DNA of 64,000 bases from Bacteroides sp. Its GTDB lineage: Bacteria; Bacteroidota; Bacteroidia; Bacteroidales; Bacteroidaceae. The position numbers and the translations under genes were made by a program. The notes beneath the pieces were generated by a model. The model saw nothing but the letters and a program-made list of their open reading frames with translations, did not search any database and was not told the origin of the DNA. Position 1 is the first letter of the stretch, and every line of letters starts with the position of its first letter. Positions 8,323 to 17,155 of the stretch are shown here, piece by piece. The DNA lies in NCBI GenBank assembly GCA_021201335.1, contig JAJQFD010000017.1, positions 1 to 64,000 of the forward strand. The letters are read 5' to 3'.

Positions 8323-9357
8323 ATGGCAAAACGAATATTGGTAACAGGCGGTACAGGATATATCGGGTCTCATACAGTAGTTGAATTACAGAATTCCGGG
8401 TATGAGGTAGTAATTATTGATAACCTGTCCAATTCAAACATTGACATTGTAGATAGTATTGAGAAAGTATCAGGCATACGTCCGGCTTTTGAAAGAATCG
8501 ACTGTTTGGATTATCCGGCATTGGATGCTTTATTTACTAAGTATACCAATATTGAAGCCATTATTCATTTTGCAGCTAGCAAAGCTGTGGGCGAATCGGT
8601 AGAAAAACCATTGCTATATTATCGTAATAATTTGGTTTCTCTGATCAATCTCCTTGAATTAATGCCTAAATATGCTATTAAGGGTATTGTTTTCTCTTCT
8701 TCCTGTACCGTTTACGGTCAGCCGGATGAATTACCGGTAACAGAGAAAGCACCTATTAAAAAGGCAGAATCCCCGTATGGAAATACGAAACAAATCAATG
8801 AAGAAATTATTCAGGATACTATAAAATCCGGTGCTCCGATCCAGGCAATTTTATTGCGTTATTTCAATCCGATCGGTGCACATCCTACTGCTCTACTTGG
8901 GGAATTACCCAATGGAGTTCCTCAAAATTTGGTTCCTTATCTTACACAGACTGCGATTGGTATTCGCGAAAAGTTAAGTGTATTTGGTGATGATTATAAT
9001 ACGCCAGATGGTTCTTGTATCCGTGATTTTATCAATGTGGTGGATTTGGCTAAAGCACATGTTGTAGCTATTGATCGCATTTTGGAAAACAAACAAAAAG
9101 AGAAAGTAGAAGTATTTAACATCGGTACCGGACGTGGATTGTCTGTGCTCGAATTGATTCATGCATTCGAAGCAGCAACAGGCGTGAAACTAAGCTATCA
9201 GATTGTCGGTCGTCGAGCCGGCGACATTGAACAAGTCTGGGCTGATCCTGAATATGCCAATAAAGAATTAGATTGGAAAGCAGAAACGAGTATTGAAGAA
9301 ACTTTACGTTCGGCGTGGGAGTGGCAATTGAAACTCCGCGAACGAGGAATTCAATAG
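8323..9357 (+). CDS. galE: UDP-glucose 4-epimerase
   Basis: Extended short-chain dehydrogenase of 344 residues interconverting UDP-glucose and UDP-galactose (Leloir pathway and surface glycan precursors). The NAD-binding glycine motif GGTGYIG (residues 9-15), the catalytic Ser127 region (FSSSCTVYG) and Tyr152-x3-Lys156 (YGNTK) are all present. Further along are LRYFNPIGAHP and the C-terminal sugar-binding part typical of GalE rather than of epimerases for other sugars, although activity on UDP-GlcNAc cannot be excluded. It is a single gene with its own promoter and terminator. Confidence 0.93.
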   Translation: MAKRILVTGGTGYIGSHTVVELQNSGYEVVIIDNLSNSNIDIVDSIEKVSGIRPAFERIDCLDYPALDALFTKYTNIEAIIHFAASKAVGESVEKPLLYYRNNLVSLINLLELMPKYAIKGIVFSSSCTVYGQPDELPVTEKAPIKKAESPYGNTKQINEEIIQDTIKSGAPIQAILLRYFNPIGAHPTALLGELPNGVPQNLVPYLTQTAIGIREKLSVFGDDYNTPDGSCIRDFINVVDLAKAHVVAIDRILENKQKEKVEVFNIGTGRGLSVLELIHAFEAATGVKLSYQIVGRRAGDIEQVWADPEYANKELDWKAETSIEETLRSAWEWQLKLRERGIQ

Positions 9358-9387
9358 AATTTTTGCTTTCATTAACACTATAAGACT

Positions 9388-9413
9388 AAACAAACGAAGC
9401 CGTTCGTTTGTTT
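9388..9413 (+). terminator. Terminator of galE
   Basis: Perfect 11-base inverted repeat (AAACAAACGAA and its complement) around a GCCG loop, ending in TTT, 31 bases after the galE stop. The arms are A/T-rich, so strength is moderate. Confidence 0.6.
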
Positions 9414-9541
9414 AATATGTGCAGATCGGCTGATACGGCTTAAATGTATGCGAATACACAGAGCTGTTACTTATATCTCCCGATATAGACAGTTGATTGC
9501 ATAGTAGTTTTGTCGTGTTTTATTTTGTGTTTGTGTTGTGG

Positions 9542-9576
9542 CGGTACTGCGATGAGAATCGTGGTACCGTTTTTTT
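9542..9576 (+). terminator. Strong plus-strand terminator with GAGA loop
   Basis: Twelve-base stem (CGGTACTGCGAT pairing with ATCGTGGTACCG, two G-T pairs) closed by a GAGA tetraloop and followed by seven T. It lies 130 bases beyond the galE terminator with no gene in between, so it may end a short untranslated transcript. Confidence 0.8.
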
Positions 9577-9584
9577 GTCACATA

Positions 9585-9610
9585 CAAAAAAGCAGACCCG
9601 GAAGTCTGCT
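9585..9610 (-). terminator. Terminator of the Nudix-type regulator
   Basis: Inverted repeat AGCAGAC / GTCTGCT overlapping the stop codon of the minus-strand gene, followed on that strand by six T. Confidence 0.75.
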
Positions 9611-10352
9611 ACAAAAAAATACGATAGTCAATAGACTCTTTTTTCTTTTCATCAAAAGCATACAAAGCTGCCGGATTGTAGGTGCTTGAGTTCTTTGTCT
9701 CATCCAATTGCACAATATAACCACTGGCTATCATTTTCCGTTGGAAGTTCCGGCGGTCATATGCTTTATCTAATAAGATCTCATATATTTTTCGTAATTC
9801 ACTTAAGGTGAATTTCTCAGGAAGCAACTCCTGACCAATGGGTAATAGTTGGGCTAATGCCCGGATCATTTTGAGTGCAGTTTTAATAATATCTTCATGA
9901 TCTGAATAGAGGGGAGGAAGGTGATGAATATCATACCATTTGGAGGATTTACCTTCCACTTTTGATAACTCCACCTCCTCGTATCGCACTAATGCATAGT
10001 ATCCCAGACTTACGAATCTTTGCATTAACCAGCTCCCACCTTGTCCATAAGTGGATAAAAGTTCATTTTGGTCCATCTTGGTTCGATTGGGATCCGAAAA
10101 AAGATGGAACTGCTTTAAATAAATATTAGTAAGTCCCGTCCAGGCATGAAGTACCCGGTAAGCCGCTTCATCCGCACTTTCTTTTTTAAGCATGAAGCCA
10201 CCGGGAAGTTGCCAAAGGTCACTGACATTAAATTTATTGAGAAGAACTTGAATTTTCTTTTTATGAAAACTCAGAATAACGCAATCTACCGAAAATCCCG
10301 GATGTATACTCTCTGTTGAATAAGGTAGAAGATCCAAATAATCCTTTTTCAT
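9609..10352 (-). CDS. Nudix-domain transcriptional regulator (AraR/NrtR-like)
   Basis: 247-residue protein with an N-terminal Nudix fold (residues about 15-150) and a C-terminal winged helix-turn-helix (about 170-230; FTLSELRKIYEILL, then RRNFQRKMIASGYI). The Nudix box is broken: where catalytic enzymes have REUxEExGU, this protein reads RVLHAWTGL, so the metal-binding glutamates are lost. That is the usual state of Nudix regulators that sense a sugar or nucleotide ligand instead of hydrolysing it. It stands divergent to the GH3 operon, with three palindromic operators in the spacer. The likely role is ligand-responsive repressor of that operon and of itself. The ligand cannot be told from sequence. 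Confidence 0.85.
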   Translation of the reverse strand: MKKDYLDLLPYSTESIHPGFSVDCVILSFHKKKIQVLLNKFNVSDLWQLPGGFMLKKESADEAAYRVLHAWTGLTNIYLKQFHLFSDPNRTKMDQNELLSTYGQGGSWLMQRFVSLGYYALVRYEEVELSKVEGKSSKWYDIHHLPPLYSDHEDIIKTALKMIRALAQLLPIGQELLPEKFTLSELRKIYEILLDKAYDRRNFQRKMIASGYIVQLDETKNSSTYNPAALYAFDEKKKESIDYRIFL

Positions 10353-10397
10353 TTCGTTGCTGTTGAGTATTTGCTAAACCATTACTTATTGTCTTAG

Positions 10398-10405
10398 CAA
10401 AGGTA
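10398..10405 (-). promoter_or_regulatory. -7 box of the Nudix-type regulator
   Basis: CAAAGGTA on the plus strand reads TACCTTTG on the minus strand, an exact TAnnTTTG match 45 bases before the start codon. Operator 1 lies just upstream of it, over the expected -33 region. Confidence 0.6.
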
Positions 10406-10426
10406 TGAAAAAGAAACCATCAATTC

Positions 10427-10443
10427 TGCGTTAAAAAGACGCA
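10427..10443. promoter_or_regulatory. Operator 1 of the Nudix-type regulator
   Basis: TGCGTTAAAAAGACGCA, a palindrome with TGCGT/ACGCA arms. It sits upstream of the -7 box of the regulator gene, so binding there would cause autoregulation. The core is identical to operator 2. Confidence 0.8.
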
Positions 10444-10466
10444 TGTTTTATGTTTGACAACACATC

Positions 10467-10483
10467 TGCGTTAAAAAGACGCA
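10467..10483. promoter_or_regulatory. Operator 2 of the Nudix-type regulator
   Basis: The same 17-base sequence as operator 1, starting 40 bases further on; here the symmetry extends to ATCTGCGT/ACGCAGAT. It directly abuts the -7 box of the GH3 operon (10486), placing it between the -33 and -7 elements, a position fit for repression. Confidence 0.85.
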
Positions 10484-10485
10484 GA

Positions 10486-10493
10486 TATATTTG
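10486..10493 (+). promoter_or_regulatory. -7 box of the GH3 operon
   Basis: TATATTTG fits TAnnTTTG. It is bracketed by operators 2 and 3 and lies 73 bases before the GH3 start. Confidence 0.6.
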
Positions 10494-10519
10494 TTTATTT
10501 CAATAAAAAGAGAAATATT

Positions 10520-10536
10520 TGCGTCATTAAGACGCA
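10520..10536. promoter_or_regulatory. Operator 3 of the Nudix-type regulator
   Basis: TGCGTCATTAAGACGCA, with the same arms and a variant centre, 53 bases after operator 2 and downstream of the likely transcription start. Spacings of 40 and 53 bases are near four and five helical turns, so the three sites face similar sides of the DNA. Confidence 0.8.
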
Positions 10537-10566
10537 GAAATAAGAAAAGAAACTTAAAGAAATAGC

Positions 10567-12885
10567 ATGAAAAAGATTATTTTATCTTTATTAATTATGG
10601 GTGCTTTATATAGCTGCCAGACACCAGGCAAAGAAAATTATGTGATGGTGGAAAATGAAAATGGTCCCACCTTGGCTTACTCTCCCGAATCGGGAGTAGG
10701 AATTCTGACAATTGATGGATTAAAGTTTAAAGACCTCAATAAGGACGGTAAACTGGATAAATATGAAGACTGGAGATTGCCGGTAGAAGAACGGGCCAAA
10801 GATCTTGCATCGAAAATGTCGATTGATCAGATTGCGGGTTTAATGCTTTACAGTGTTCATCAATCTATTCCCGCTGCTGAATCAGGTTTCGGTTTCGGAA
10901 CATACAATGGAAAAGCATTCTCATTAAGTGGAGCTAATGCCTGGGATCTGACCGATGAACAGAAGAAATTCCTTCGGGATGACAATCTTCGTCATGTGTT
11001 AATTACGAATGTTGAGAGTGCTGAAGTTGCGGCTCGCTGGAATAATTCTATGCAGGCTTTTCTGGAAGGAATCGACCTGGGTATTCCCGGAAATACCAGT
11101 TCTGATCCACGACATACCTCCAGCAGTAATGCCGAGTTTGTGATTAGTGCCGGAGGCGTCATGTCTCTTTGGCCACGTGAACTGGGACTGGCTGCTACTT
11201 TTGATCCGGAAGTAGTACGACAATTCGGAGAGATTGCTTCTGCTGAATATCGTGCATTAGGGATCACCACTGCCTTATCACCACAGATTGACCTGGCCAC
11301 CGAACCTCGGTGGTACCGGCTAGGAATGACCTTTGGAGAGGGTACAAAGTTGGTTACTGATTTAGGAAGAGCGTATATAGATGGTTTCCAAACATCTACC
11401 GGAAAATATGAAATATCCGATGGTTGGGGTTATAAAAGCGTGAATGCTATGGTAAAACACTGGCCCAGTGGTGGACCGGAAGAAGGTGGCCGTGACGGAC
11501 ATTGGGCATACGGTAAGTTTGCTGTTTATCCTGGAAATAACTTTGAGGAACACCTCAAACCATTTACGGAAGGAGCATTTAAATTAGATGGCAAAACCCA
11601 GATGGCATCTGCCGTGATGCCTTATTATACCATTTCTTATGATCAGGCTACTGACGGAACAAACTATGGTAACGGTTTCAGTAAATATATTGTAACAGAT
11701 CTGTTGCGTGAAAAGTACGGTTATGACGGTGTGGTTTGCACCGACTGGCTTATTACAGGTGATGAAGGTGAAACACCCGATTTTTTTGCAGGTAAACCTT
11801 GGGGAGTTGAAGCAATGTCGGTTGCTGAAAGACATTACATGATCATTAAAGCCGGATGTGATCAATTCGGTGGAAATAATGAGAAAGGTCCAGTACTTGA
11901 AGCTTACGAAATGGGAGTGAAAGAATTTGGCGAAACCTATATGAGAGCTCGCTTCGAACAGTCTGCGGTCCGGTTACTAAAAAATATCTTTCGCTTAGGT
12001 TTGTTTGAGAATCCTTATCTTGATCCCAAAGAAAGTGCTTCGATTGTGGGAAATCCCGAATATATGCAGGCCGGATATGAAGCCCAGCTCAAATCAACAG
12101 TTTTGCTGAAAAACAAAAACAATGTTCTTCCTATCCGCGAGAAGAAAACTGTATTTATTCCGAAAAGCTATCAGCCTGTTACTAAGAATTTTTGGGGACA
12201 ATGGACCGAAGCAAAATTGGATTATGCTGTGAATCCGGAAATTATTGCTAAATACTATAACATCACAACGAATCCATCGGAGGCAGATTTTGCCCTTGTT
12301 TTTGTAACTAATCCACAAAGTGAGAACGGAGGATATTCTATTATTGATCGTAAAATGGGAGGCAATGGATACATACCTATCTCTTTACAGTATAATCCTT
12401 ATACAGCTACCACTGCCCGTGAACATAGTATTGCCGCAGGCGATCCGGTTGTTGACCCAACCATAACCAACCGTTCTTATCAAGGAAAGTCTACCCGTAT
12501 CAGTAATACAAACGATCTGGATGTTTTGCTCACTACCCGCCAGATGATGGGTGATAAACCGGTTATTGCTGTGATTGATATATCTAACCCGATGGTATTC
12601 CATGAATTTGAACCGATGGTAGATGGTATTATTCTTCGTTTCGCTGGTTCTGGTCAGTCTGTTTTGGATATTATTTCGGGTAAATATGAACCATCTGGTT
12701 TGTTGCCCATCCAGATGCCTGCCGATATGTTGGAAGTTGAAAAGCAACGTGAAGACGTTCCTCATGATATGAAATGCCATCAGGATACCGAAGGAAATAT
12801 CTATGATTTTGCTTTCGGCCTTAACTGGAAAGGAGTCATTCAGGATACCCGTACAGAGAAATACGGAAGAAAGATGACCAATTAA
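10567..12885 (+). CDS. Glycoside hydrolase family 3 lipoprotein (beta-glycosidase)
   Basis: 772-residue GH3 enzyme with a lipoprotein signal (LLIMGALYSC; Cys17 lipidated), so probably anchored in the periplasm or outer membrane. After the lipobox comes an EF-hand-like loop, DLNKDGKLDKYEDW (near residues 57-70), then the GH3 TIM barrel with KHWPSGGPEEGG and the nucleophile region GVVCTDW, where Asp393 is the expected nucleophile, and the C-terminal alpha/beta sandwich with the FAGSGQSVLDIISGKYEPSG motif. The substrate (glucoside, xyloside or other) is not clear. It is the first gene of a four-gene operon ending near 17.0 kb, under the Nudix-type regulator. Confidence 0.9.
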   Translation: MKKIILSLLIMGALYSCQTPGKENYVMVENENGPTLAYSPESGVGILTIDGLKFKDLNKDGKLDKYEDWRLPVEERAKDLASKMSIDQIAGLMLYSVHQSIPAAESGFGFGTYNGKAFSLSGANAWDLTDEQKKFLRDDNLRHVLITNVESAEVAARWNNSMQAFLEGIDLGIPGNTSSDPRHTSSSNAEFVISAGGVMSLWPRELGLAATFDPEVVRQFGEIASAEYRALGITTALSPQIDLATEPRWYRLGMTFGEGTKLVTDLGRAYIDGFQTSTGKYEISDGWGYKSVNAMVKHWPSGGPEEGGRDGHWAYGKFAVYPGNNFEEHLKPFTEGAFKLDGKTQMASAVMPYYTISYDQATDGTNYGNGFSKYIVTDLLREKYGYDGVVCTDWLITGDEGETPDFFAGKPWGVEAMSVAERHYMIIKAGCDQFGGNNEKGPVLEAYEMGVKEFGETYMRARFEQSAVRLLKNIFRLGLFENPYLDPKESASIVGNPEYMQAGYEAQLKSTVLLKNKNNVLPIREKKTVFIPKSYQPVTKNFWGQWTEAKLDYAVNPEIIAKYYNITTNPSEADFALVFVTNPQSENGGYSIIDRKMGGNGYIPISLQYNPYTATTAREHSIAAGDPVVDPTITNRSYQGKSTRISNTNDLDVLLTTRQMMGDKPVIAVIDISNPMVFHEFEPMVDGIILRFAGSGQSVLDIISGKYEPSGLLPIQMPADMLEVEKQREDVPHDMKCHQDTEGNIYDFAFGLNWKGVIQDTRTEKYGRKMTN

Positions 12886-12925
12886 CCTTTTTATAAAAAC
12901 TATTTTAATACTAAGAAACATGACG

Positions 12926-15268
12926 ATGAAAAACATTTCCCGGGCTCTCATTTTAGCCCTGATTTCTGCCATGGGTTTCACAACAACTATGGCTCAGAAC
13001 AGTGAACAAACGGTTAAAACGGATACAGTATCTGCTCCGAAAGCGGGAGAAACTGCCAATGTAATGTTGAATGCATCAGCAGATGATGGTCCACGTGTGG
13101 TAAACATAGGTTTGCCTGCCAGCGTAGGAGGTACCACTATTCTTGAAAACGGTCTGCCTGTTACCTATGATTACATAGGATTGATGCCGACTTCCGTATG
13201 GCGACAGGATGCTGGAATTGGTAAATTTGAAGTCCTGAATGTGGCACAAACCGCTCTACTGGCAAGTGATGTAGGTGTTTCAGTAAGCACATATACAAAC
13301 CGAGGGACAGATAAATTCCGGGGTTCAGCGGCGTTCAGCACGAACTCATTTGGCCTTTTGCGAGGGGATGTGGGTATTAGTGGACCACTTAAGAATGGAT
13401 TCCAATATTCTCTAACAGCTTTTGTAAATATGGACCCGGGTACTTATCGCTCCAATGTATCTACTTTTATGGATAAGACTCAAATCTATAAAGGTGTACT
13501 TAATAAAAAATATAAATCCGGTCAGATCGGTATTCAATATAAGTTTGCTTATAGTGAAGCTATTAGTGCTAAGCAAAGCCCTTATATCTATCGTTCTAAT
13601 GGAAAAGTTGATGCATTGGATGGTTTCCGTATCGGTCGGGATGCTTACTTGGAACAATCAGGCAAATTACATGTCATTGATCCGTTAACAGGTAAGGAAG
13701 AAGTATGGGATGCCATGAAAGATTTATCGAGTACTTCTCATGTTATTGACCTGTTTGGAGACCATAAATTCAACAATGGAATGGTATTGGATTACACCCT
13801 GCGTTACCATTATGCCAAATCGGGTATGTATAATCCGTATCTTACTACTATCTCCCCCAACACGATTACCCAAGATGCAAACGGTAATCCGGTATATGAC
13901 TATTATTATGCCAATAATCAGGATCCGTATGGTTCAGCAAACCTGTCAGCTTATACGGGTGAATACGTCCAGAATGGGATGATGATTGCCGTACCAAGCT
14001 CCGTAAAGAACACAGTGATGGCACGTTTTGAATTAAGCAAAAAGACCCATAAACACCATTGGATGGTCGGTTTTCATAACTGGTATTATAATGCAGATAA
14101 AGTGACGATGGCTACCTATAATTATATGTTCGAGGTTGCTCCCAATCCGAAAGGGCTTGTTAGCAGTAAAACCGATGAACATGGTAACCGTAATTATAAT
14201 GCAGCAATGCAGTATTATAACGGGATAGATAATAAAATGGCTTTGGTTGCAACTGAAAGATGGACACCTAACCGCAAACTGGAACTTGACTTAGGTACCC
14301 GTTTGGAGTGGCAGCGAATTGACGGTGACTGGTATTCGGCAGAAGATCGGAAAGCTGCTCCGGATGCTACGTGGATTTCCGGTAATACAACGGATGTGAA
14401 GAAGAACTGGTTCAATGTAAATTTTACAGCCAATGCTACTTACAAAGCATTTAAGAATGCAGGCTTCTTGGGTGAGCTTATGTACATACAGCAAGCCGGA
14501 AAGCTGAGTTCTTATGCCGGAGCCGATGACCCTAACATCGAAAAATGTGAGATACCGGGATTTTCAATTGGGGTGTATTACAACAATCCATTTATAAGTG
14601 TCGTTTCGAAAGTAACCAAAATCGAACGTACTAACTTCAAGAATAACTCAACCTTTAATGCCACCTGGACGGATGCCAATTATCCGGGTGAAACTTTTTC
14701 GGCTACTACTAAACAAACCAGTAGTTATGATGTAAGTACGATCGGATGGACAACAGACGTGTTGATTTCTCCGTTTAAAGGTTTCGATTTGCACTTATTG
14801 CTTACTTTACAGAATCCTAAATATAAAAACTATGCAATGACCATTAATTATGAAGCACAAAGCCAGAATGGTGGTACCTCTACTTATCAGGAATCGGTAA
14901 ATAACAATAACAATGTAGCCCGCAGTGTATCGAAAACCATCATTGAAATTGACCCTAGTTATACTTTCGGTAAATTCCGCATCTGGGCAAGTGCTCGTTA
15001 TTTTAGCAAGGAATATGCCAATTATCCCAATACACTGACTTTCGCCGGACGTTGGGAAACCTTTGCCGGACTGAACTATAAGTATGATAAAAATGTGGAT
15101 TTCAGCATTAGTGCGGTAAACTTGTTGAATCAGAGTGGCGCGCAGGGATCTATCTCAGGAACCAATACAACAACTGCTGAAATGGCAAAGGAACTGTATA
15201 ATAAACCCTTGTGTGGTACATACATCCGTCCGTTTACCATCGAATTTAAAACGAAAATAAAATTCTGA
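12926..15268 (+). CDS. TonB-dependent receptor-like outer-membrane protein
   Basis: Outer-membrane barrel protein of about 780 residues. I chose the second Met (12926) because it gives the standard MKNISRALILALISAMG signal; an ATG two codons earlier is possible. It has no carboxypeptidase-like N-terminal domain and no SusD partner, so it is not a classical SusC. A short plug-like region (residues about 45-110, with IGLPASVGGTTILENGLPV) is followed by a long series of beta strands, ending in a typical FTIEFKTKIKF C-terminus. It lies between the GH3 gene and two secreted phosphatase-type genes, so it probably takes up the compound these enzymes act on. Confidence 0.8.
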   Translation: MKNISRALILALISAMGFTTTMAQNSEQTVKTDTVSAPKAGETANVMLNASADDGPRVVNIGLPASVGGTTILENGLPVTYDYIGLMPTSVWRQDAGIGKFEVLNVAQTALLASDVGVSVSTYTNRGTDKFRGSAAFSTNSFGLLRGDVGISGPLKNGFQYSLTAFVNMDPGTYRSNVSTFMDKTQIYKGVLNKKYKSGQIGIQYKFAYSEAISAKQSPYIYRSNGKVDALDGFRIGRDAYLEQSGKLHVIDPLTGKEEVWDAMKDLSSTSHVIDLFGDHKFNNGMVLDYTLRYHYAKSGMYNPYLTTISPNTITQDANGNPVYDYYYANNQDPYGSANLSAYTGEYVQNGMMIAVPSSVKNTVMARFELSKKTHKHHWMVGFHNWYYNADKVTMATYNYMFEVAPNPKGLVSSKTDEHGNRNYNAAMQYYNGIDNKMALVATERWTPNRKLELDLGTRLEWQRIDGDWYSAEDRKAAPDATWISGNTTDVKKNWFNVNFTANATYKAFKNAGFLGELMYIQQAGKLSSYAGADDPNIEKCEIPGFSIGVYYNNPFISVVSKVTKIERTNFKNNSTFNATWTDANYPGETFSATTKQTSSYDVSTIGWTTDVLISPFKGFDLHLLLTLQNPKYKNYAMTINYEAQSQNGGTSTYQESVNNNNNVARSVSKTIIEIDPSYTFGKFRIWASARYFSKEYANYPNTLTFAGRWETFAGLNYKYDKNVDFSISAVNLLNQSGAQGSISGTNTTTAEMAKELYNKPLCGTYIRPFTIEFKTKIKF

Positions 15269-15284
15269 TTTAAAATACAGAGCT

Positions 15285-16172
15285 ATGAAAACAAGTCATA
15301 TTATACTAAATGCAGCACTTCTCCTCGGACTGCTTTTACCCACAAACGTATTTGCTCAGGAGAATACACTCAAACTCATTAGTTATAATGTTTATTGGGG
15401 TATGCGTCAGGACAGTACGGAGAATAAAGCGAAGTTTACGGAATGGATCAAAGCGCAAGACCCGGATATCCTGGCTCTTCAGGAAATGAACGGGTTTACC
15501 CAACGCAAATTGCAAGAATTTGCCGAAAGTTACGGACATCCGTATGCCATTCTTGTGAAAGAACCCGAACCGGATGGTTCTATCAGCTTTCCGGTAGCCC
15601 TTACCTCTAAATATCCGATTGTAAATGTACAGCGGGTGGTTGACAATATGATTCACGGCTTAATTGTTGCCGAGATTGAAGGCCGTCATTATATGGTCAC
15701 ACATTTTCATCCTTTTTCAGCAGTAAAAAGAGGACATGAGATCGATTTGATGCTGGCGACGGTTCAATCCCGTGAGCCGGATAATAAATGGCTGATCATG
15801 GGAGATCTTAATTCTGTCTCTCCATTGGATAAAGAGGAATATAACAACGGCCTGGTACTGAATCATATCCGGGAAGATATGAAAAAGAAACCACACAATC
15901 AGAACCTAATCAATAATGAACTGGATTATACAGTGCAACAAAAAGTATTGGATGCTGGTTTCATCGATACATTTAAATTCTTTCATCCCCGTTTCGAAGC
16001 ATCTGCACCCACGAAGTTGTTTTACGATCAGTCTAAGTTCCCTCTTCGCTACGACTATCTATATGTGAGCGGTAATATGAAAAATGACCTGGTGAAATGT
16101 GAAATTATGAAAGATGAATTCACAGATATCTATTCGGACCATTATCCTGTATTATTAATCTTCAAAAAATAA
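15285..16172 (+). CDS. Secreted endonuclease/exonuclease/phosphatase family protein
   Basis: 295 residues with a signal peptide (to NVFAQ). It shows the metal-dependent phosphohydrolase signatures in order: SYNVYWG, ALQEMNG (the metal-binding Glu), GDLNSVS (Asp/Asn pair) and the C-terminal SDHYPV with the catalytic Asp-His. Members cleave phosphodiesters or phosphomonoesters in nucleic acids, inositol phosphates or sphingomyelin. As it is secreted and sits in a sugar-uptake operon, a phosphodiester on a glycan or inositol phosphate is a reasonable guess. It starts 16 bases after the receptor gene. Confidence 0.88.
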   Translation: MKTSHIILNAALLLGLLLPTNVFAQENTLKLISYNVYWGMRQDSTENKAKFTEWIKAQDPDILALQEMNGFTQRKLQEFAESYGHPYAILVKEPEPDGSISFPVALTSKYPIVNVQRVVDNMIHGLIVAEIEGRHYMVTHFHPFSAVKRGHEIDLMLATVQSREPDNKWLIMGDLNSVSPLDKEEYNNGLVLNHIREDMKKKPHNQNLINNELDYTVQQKVLDAGFIDTFKFFHPRFEASAPTKLFYDQSKFPLRYDYLYVSGNMKNDLVKCEIMKDEFTDIYSDHYPVLLIFKK

Positions 16173-16186
16173 AAACTTATATCGGT

Positions 16187-16993
16187 ATGAAAAAAATAAA
16201 ATATATACTACTAGCCGTTTTTTTGGTTATAACACCCTTTTCATTTGCACAAAAAAAGAATACAGCCTCAAAAAAGAGTAAAGACAATACCGTTGTGCTT
16301 TATATTACTCGCCACGGTAAAACAATCCTCAATACGATGGATCGGGTACAAGGTTGGGCGGATACTCCCTTGACTCCCGCGGGAGTAGAAGTGGCAGAAT
16401 TCCTGGGAAAGGGATTACAGGATATACTGTTCAAAGCCGCTTATTCCAGTGATTTGGGACGTGCACGACAGACGGCACGCATAGTGCTAAACAGCAAAGG
16501 ACAAGGTGATCTGCTCTTAACAGAAGTACCGGAAGTTCGGGAAACCAACTTTGGTAGTTACGAGGGTGAATACAACACCCGGATGTGGAACGATGCTGCT
16601 TTGTACCTGCATTATAAATCTTATAAAGAAATGATGGCAGCCATGGAGCAGAATCCGGGATTAATGAAAGAAATGGTAGATACCTTCAAAGCTTTGGAAA
16701 CCCTCGGAATAGGAGAGGACTACAACCAGGTGAAAGCAAGAGGACAGAAAGCAATCCGTGAAATTGCAGAAAAAGAGGCAGCTAATGGTGGTGGAAATGT
16801 ATTACTGGTAGGACATGGTATGTCTATCGGAATTTTCCTTTCTGATTTGGATAGTTCCGGAAAAAAACCATCTGCTGCTCACATGGGTAATGCGGCCGTA
16901 TGCAAGGTTATCTACAAAGATGGGCAATTCTCGTTAGAATCTTTCGGAGACATGAGTTATGTAGAAAAAGGTAAAAGCTTAAGTGGTAAATAA
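16187..16993 (+). CDS. Secreted histidine phosphatase (phosphoglycerate mutase-like)
   Basis: 268 residues with an N-terminal signal peptide (to FSFAQ). The catalytic RHG motif is in YITRHGKTILN, with the second conserved Arg in SSDLGRARQTA, the acid region RETNFGSYEG and the second catalytic His in LLVGHGMSIG. These are the histidine-phosphatase family residues in the usual order. Export argues against a role as a glycolytic mutase; a periplasmic phosphomonoesterase is more likely. With the preceding gene it would form a two-step diester-then-monoester cleavage. It is the last gene of the operon, followed by a terminator at 17120. Confidence 0.88.
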   Translation: MKKIKYILLAVFLVITPFSFAQKKNTASKKSKDNTVVLYITRHGKTILNTMDRVQGWADTPLTPAGVEVAEFLGKGLQDILFKAAYSSDLGRARQTARIVLNSKGQGDLLLTEVPEVRETNFGSYEGEYNTRMWNDAALYLHYKSYKEMMAAMEQNPGLMKEMVDTFKALETLGIGEDYNQVKARGQKAIREIAEKEAANGGGNVLLVGHGMSIGIFLSDLDSSGKKPSAAHMGNAAVCKVIYKDGQFSLESFGDMSYVEKGKSLSGK

Positions 16994-17040
16994 ATCCCGG
17001 AAAAGTGTTAGGGAGAGGATGATTCATTTGCGATGGGAAG

Positions 17041-17106
17041 CCGGTAGGATTTAATTCCACTTCCGGTAGCATTCACTCCGGATGCCGGTAGCATTTCGCA
17101 GGGATT
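17041..17106. repeat. Three tandem 22-base repeats
   Basis: CCGGTAG(G/C)ATT recurs at 17041, 17063 and 17085, an exact 22-base period, while the rest of each unit varies. It lies between the histidine phosphatase stop and its terminator. No coding potential is seen. Confidence 0.6.
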
Positions 17107-17119
17107 ATTCCGGGAACAG

Positions 17120-17155
17120 AAAAGCAGTGAAATTTAATCCGTTTCACTGCTTTTT
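17120..17155 (+). terminator. Terminator of the GH3 operon
   Basis: Perfect 13-base inverted repeat AAAAGCAGTGAAA / TTTCACTGCTTTT around a nine-base loop, ending in a T-run. Confidence 0.85.
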
